In this document: positions 23,565 to 25,339 of the stretch, piece by piece
How the letters are laid out: the number at the start of each line of letters is the position of its first letter
How positions within the stretch are numbered: position 1 is the first letter of the stretch
Origin: CAYMCQ01 sp964389025
GTDB taxonomy: Bacteria; Verrucomicrobiota; Verrucomicrobiia; Limisphaerales; CAYMCQ01
Direction: 5' to 3'
Assembly (NCBI GenBank): GCA_964389025.1
Contig: CAYMCQ010000062.1
Location: 1 to 25,339 of the forward strand
Length of the DNA stretch: 25,339 bases
Notes under the pieces: generated by a model
Seen by the model: only the letters and a program-made list of their open reading frames with translations
Told to the model about the DNA's origin: nothing
The model's database searches: none
Position numbers and translations under genes: made by a program

Positions 23565-23935
23565 TCGGCATGTTTTAGCGTGTCAGCGCGGAACTTGGCA
23601 ACAAGGGAATCGAACTGCAAGTCCGCCCGTCTGGCGGCTCTCGTGTGTTTTGAGTCTCATTTATCGGAGATGCGGCGGGGCATTGTCCAATTTGCGCCCA
23701 CAAATAAAGGATGATTTCGAAGCAACATCCCTTTTGCCCGCCAGGAACGGCGTCAATGCGGAGGTTGGCGAACGGGCTTTTTTCTATCGCAGAAAGAGCC
23801 TTCTCCGGGGCGGCTGGCAACATTGTTGCTTAATACAAGTTGAAATGAAGCGGTTCATGCTCGCCACTCGCAAAGCGCCAAGCCTTCCAGCAGTGATAGT
23901 CCAGCCGCCTTTTAACCTGCAACCCAAAATCCGTT
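23565..23935. other. 371-bp gap with structured sequence; no gene seen
   Basis: This region lies between the divergent RodZ-like gene and the small unknown gene at 23936 and should hold both promoters. No convincing coding frame is seen. The plus strand offers a long-range pairing of GCCCGT (23625-23630) with ACGGGC (23772-23777), followed directly by six or seven T residues (23778-23783). Internal hairpins are GGATG/CATCC (23709-23730) and CGCC/GGCG (23739-23752). A second weak hairpin, GGCTTTTTTCT with AGAAAGAGCC, lies at 23775-23800. A small RNA of about 160 nt ending at the T-tract is possible. No tRNA, 6S or SRP RNA was recognised. Confidence 0.35.
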
Positions 23936-24211
23936 ATGAAATTCTGCATTGAAATCGGAACCGTCGAAAAACACACCATTGAATTCACCTTCAACCAATT
24001 GTTTGGCCGTTTGAGCATCAAAGTGGACAACCAGGAAGTCAAAAAAAACCAGTGGCTCTTCAATGAGCCTTTGGCTGAAACTTATGATTTGAACGTCGGG
24101 GAGCGCGAAAATATCGCGGTGCGGATTGAAAAGCGCCGAAAGCCTCTCTTCGGCAACCGCTGCCGCGTCTTTCTGAATCAGCGTTTGATGAAAGTTCAGG
24201 ACGGAGTTTGA
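23936..24211 (+). CDS. Small conserved-looking protein of unknown function
   Basis: A 91-residue soluble protein with no recognised family. It alternates short hydrophobic and polar residues (IEFTFNQLFGRLSIKVDNQEV, then TYDLNVGERENIAVRIEKRR), which suggests a small all-beta fold. There is no signal peptide, span or cysteine cluster beyond two isolated Cys. The ATG at 23936 follows an AT-rich stretch without a strong ribosome binding site. It ends six bases from the convergent DUF2442-like gene with no terminator between, so transcripts probably overlap. Codon use is less GC-biased than in the core genes, but not clearly foreign. Confidence 0.6.
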   Translation: MKFCIEIGTVEKHTIEFTFNQLFGRLSIKVDNQEVKKNQWLFNEPLAETYDLNVGERENIAVRIEKRRKPLFGNRCRVFLNQRLMKVQDGV

Positions 24212-24217
24212 GCGCCG

Positions 24218-24511
24218 TTACTTTTTCGGCGGCAGTTCGCGGATGAACGCCCACGAGACTTCGGCGGCTTGACCGTTGTCGTAGTGGACGAAGAAACCGT
24301 GGCGGAATTCTTCCTCCAATTCCACGCTTTGAACGATAGCCTTCGCGGAGATTTTGTTGGCTTTGCGAATCGCGCTGTGCGGCTCGAGAAACGAAAGGCC
24401 GTCGTCAAACTCAACTTCAAAAGCGTCTTCCCATTGGCGGTAGTTGACGTTTTTGACACGCGAAAACTTTGCTTTGCCAAATGGCGCTTTGAGAGGATTC
24501 AGAACTTTCAT
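24218..24511 (-). CDS. Small protein resembling DUF2442
   Basis: A 97-residue protein from ATG at 24511, chosen because it overlaps the stop of the upstream gene as ATGA. Longer frames to 24571 would run inside the upstream gene. The region VNYRQWEDAFEVEFDDGLSFLEPHSAI and the later VHYDNGQAAEVSWAFIRELP are like the DG...F...V pattern of DUF2442 proteins, which often sit next to DUF4160 proteins. Similarity is weak and judged by eye. Such pairs have been suspected of being toxin-antitoxin-like; this is not proven. It is the last gene of a possible ftsK operon. Confidence 0.6.
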   Translation of the reverse strand: MKVLNPLKAPFGKAKFSRVKNVNYRQWEDAFEVEFDDGLSFLEPHSAIRKANKISAKAIVQSVELEEEFRHGFFVHYDNGQAAEVSWAFIRELPPKK

Positions 24512-24708
24512 AACCGGCCTTCGCCTATCAGTTGTCGGATTATCTCTACCACTTTCCGCGATGGTTTCCAATCATCAAGTGGCCGCATATCGTCCAAGGC
24601 CACGCGCCCGAGCAATTCGCCGTTGCTGTCGGATACATGGATGTGTCGAGGTGGATGATCACCAATCCACCACTCGAAAAGATAACCACCTCGACGAACC
24701 TTGCCCAT
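24508..24708 (-). CDS. Small protein resembling DUF4160
   Basis: A 66-residue protein starting ATG at 24708, three bases after the ftsK stop codon. The sequence GGYLFEWWIGDHPPRHIHVSD has the PP-x-HIHV core typical of DUF4160 proteins, and the rest (DDWKPSRKVVEIIRQLIGE) forms the expected basic helix. The stop overlaps the start of the DUF2442-like gene by four bases. Co-orientation and tight spacing suggest transcription with ftsK, though a functional link is not implied. Function is unknown. Confidence 0.65.
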   Translation of the reverse strand: MGKVRRGGYLFEWWIGDHPPRHIHVSDSNGELLGRVALDDMRPLDDWKPSRKVVEIIRQLIGEGRL

Positions 24709-24711
24709 AAA

Positions 24712-25339
24712 TCACGCCGACGACTCCGGTTGCCCTGCGTCCAGATCAATCAAAATATCCCTCGGCTCCGCGCCTTTGCCCGGGCCGACGATGCCGCGAT
24801 CTTCCAACTCGTCCATGATCCGCGCCGCACGCGTGTAGCCGAGCCGCAGACGGCGTTGCAGCAGTGACACGCTCGCCTTTTGTTCGCTGCGGATGACCTC
24901 GATGCACTGCTGGATCAAATCTTCGTCCTCATCAATCCCGTTTTCGCCGTCGTAACCGCCGGCGGGTCGGGAAAGTTGCTGGTGAATCTCCACTTCGTAA
25001 CTCGGCTTGGCCTGCCGCGCGATAAACTCCACGATGCTGTTGATTTCCTGATCGGTGATCAGCGCGCCTTGTGCCCGAATCAATTTCGCCGAGCCGGGCG
25101 GCAGATAAAGCATGTCGCCCTTGCCGAGAAGTTTGTCCGCACCCATCGCGTCGAGAATCGTGCGCGAGTCCACTTTGGCCGCGACCTGGAACGCGATGCG
25201 CGCAGGGATGTTCGCCTTGATGACTCCGGTGATGACGTCCACGCTCGGCCGCTGCGTGGCGACGATGCAATGAATTCCCGCCGCACGCGCCATTTGCGTG
25301 ATGCGCGCGATGGCCATTTCCACGTCCGCCGGCGCGACC
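24712..25339 (-). CDS. ftsK: FtsK/SpoIIIE DNA translocase, C-terminal part (runs off window)
   Basis: About 209 codons of the 3' end of a longer gene; the 5' part lies beyond the window edge. The visible part starts in the motor domain with VEMAIARITQMARAAGIHCIVATQRPSVDVITGVIKANIPAR (broken by the edge), then LDAMGADKLLGKGDMLY and QGALITDQEI, all standard for FtsK. The C-terminal gamma domain, a winged helix that reads chromosome polarity sequences, is present as QCIEVIRSEQKASVSLLQRRLRLGYTRAARIMDELE. It moves DNA toward the division septum at chromosome separation. The gene is intact in the part seen, ending ILIDLDAGQPESSA. Confidence 0.92.
   Translation of the reverse strand, partial: VAPADVEMAIARITQMARAAGIHCIVATQRPSVDVITGVIKANIPARIAFQVAAKVDSRTILDAMGADKLLGKGDMLYLPPGSAKLIRAQGALITDQEINSIVEFIARQAKPSYEVEIHQQLSRPAGGYDGENGIDEDEDLIQQCIEVIRSEQKASVSLLQRRLRLGYTRAARIMDELEDRGIVGPGKGAEPRDILIDLDAGQPESSA

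Noticed and set aside
23605..23640. tRNA-like T-loop (TTCGATTC on the minus strand)
   Set aside because: The flanking bases do not form a T-stem and no acceptor or anticodon arm fits.
23575..23823. 82-codon minus-strand ORF in the 371-bp gap
   Set aside because: No similarity recognised, no ribosome binding site, and it covers the hairpin-rich stretch.

Overview
The window is a dense stretch of bacterial chromosome at moderately high GC with core and accessory genes on both strands. Several traits fit the Verrucomicrobiota, perhaps the Pedosphaera/Limisphaerales side: B12-dependent ribonucleotide reductase as the only RNR seen, a three-gene SPFH (HflK/HflC-like) cluster, large ABC-2 permeases with a partner protein of unknown family, and many dispersed palindromic and short-period repeats between and inside genes. 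This assignment is inference from gene content and repeat style. No rRNA, tRNA, CRISPR array, transposase or integrase was found.

Layout. At 242-2652 (minus) lie a class IV aminotransferase (PabC-like) and a PabB-like chorismate enzyme, a likely p-aminobenzoate/folate pair. At 2766-5876 (minus) lies nrdJ, followed by a strong intrinsic terminator at 2707-2748. Between nrdJ and the divergent rsmD (6367-6939, plus) is a 490-bp regulatory region with small hairpins and DnaA-box-like sites. From 7048 to 9983 come a small membrane protein, an exported serine hydrolase, an ABC-2 permease without an adjacent ATPase, and a 94-residue ORF framed by an inverted repeat. From 10032 to 15924 three SPFH proteins, the first with an extra multi-span membrane domain, are followed 20 nt later by a P1B metal ATPase with a His-rich N-terminus. 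A Doc-type toxin-antitoxin pair follows (15971-16557). At 16563-20691 an ABC ATPase, its permease and a membrane-anchored partner form an operon. Then come rimO, pgsA, a convergent short RodZ-like protein, a 371-bp gap, a small unknown protein and, on the minus strand, the 3' part of ftsK followed by two small genes resembling DUF4160 and DUF2442.

The most striking signal is repeat colonisation of housekeeping genes. PabB carries a 78-bp palindromic element in frame (26 codons). RimO carries three lineage-odd inserts that coincide with repeat-like DNA. Four-unit heptanucleotide arrays occur at the 3' end of pabB and twice in rimO, which also has a third array of another heptamer. Because seven is not a multiple of three, gain or loss of one unit inside rimO would shift the frame. 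Related palindromes and short repeats fill several intergenic gaps (131-178, 8494-8570, 9625-10028, 17736-17794, 22421-22444). Other points of interest are the Doc toxin whose Fic motif has Gln in place of the catalytic His, and the linkage of SPFH genes to a metal ATPase.
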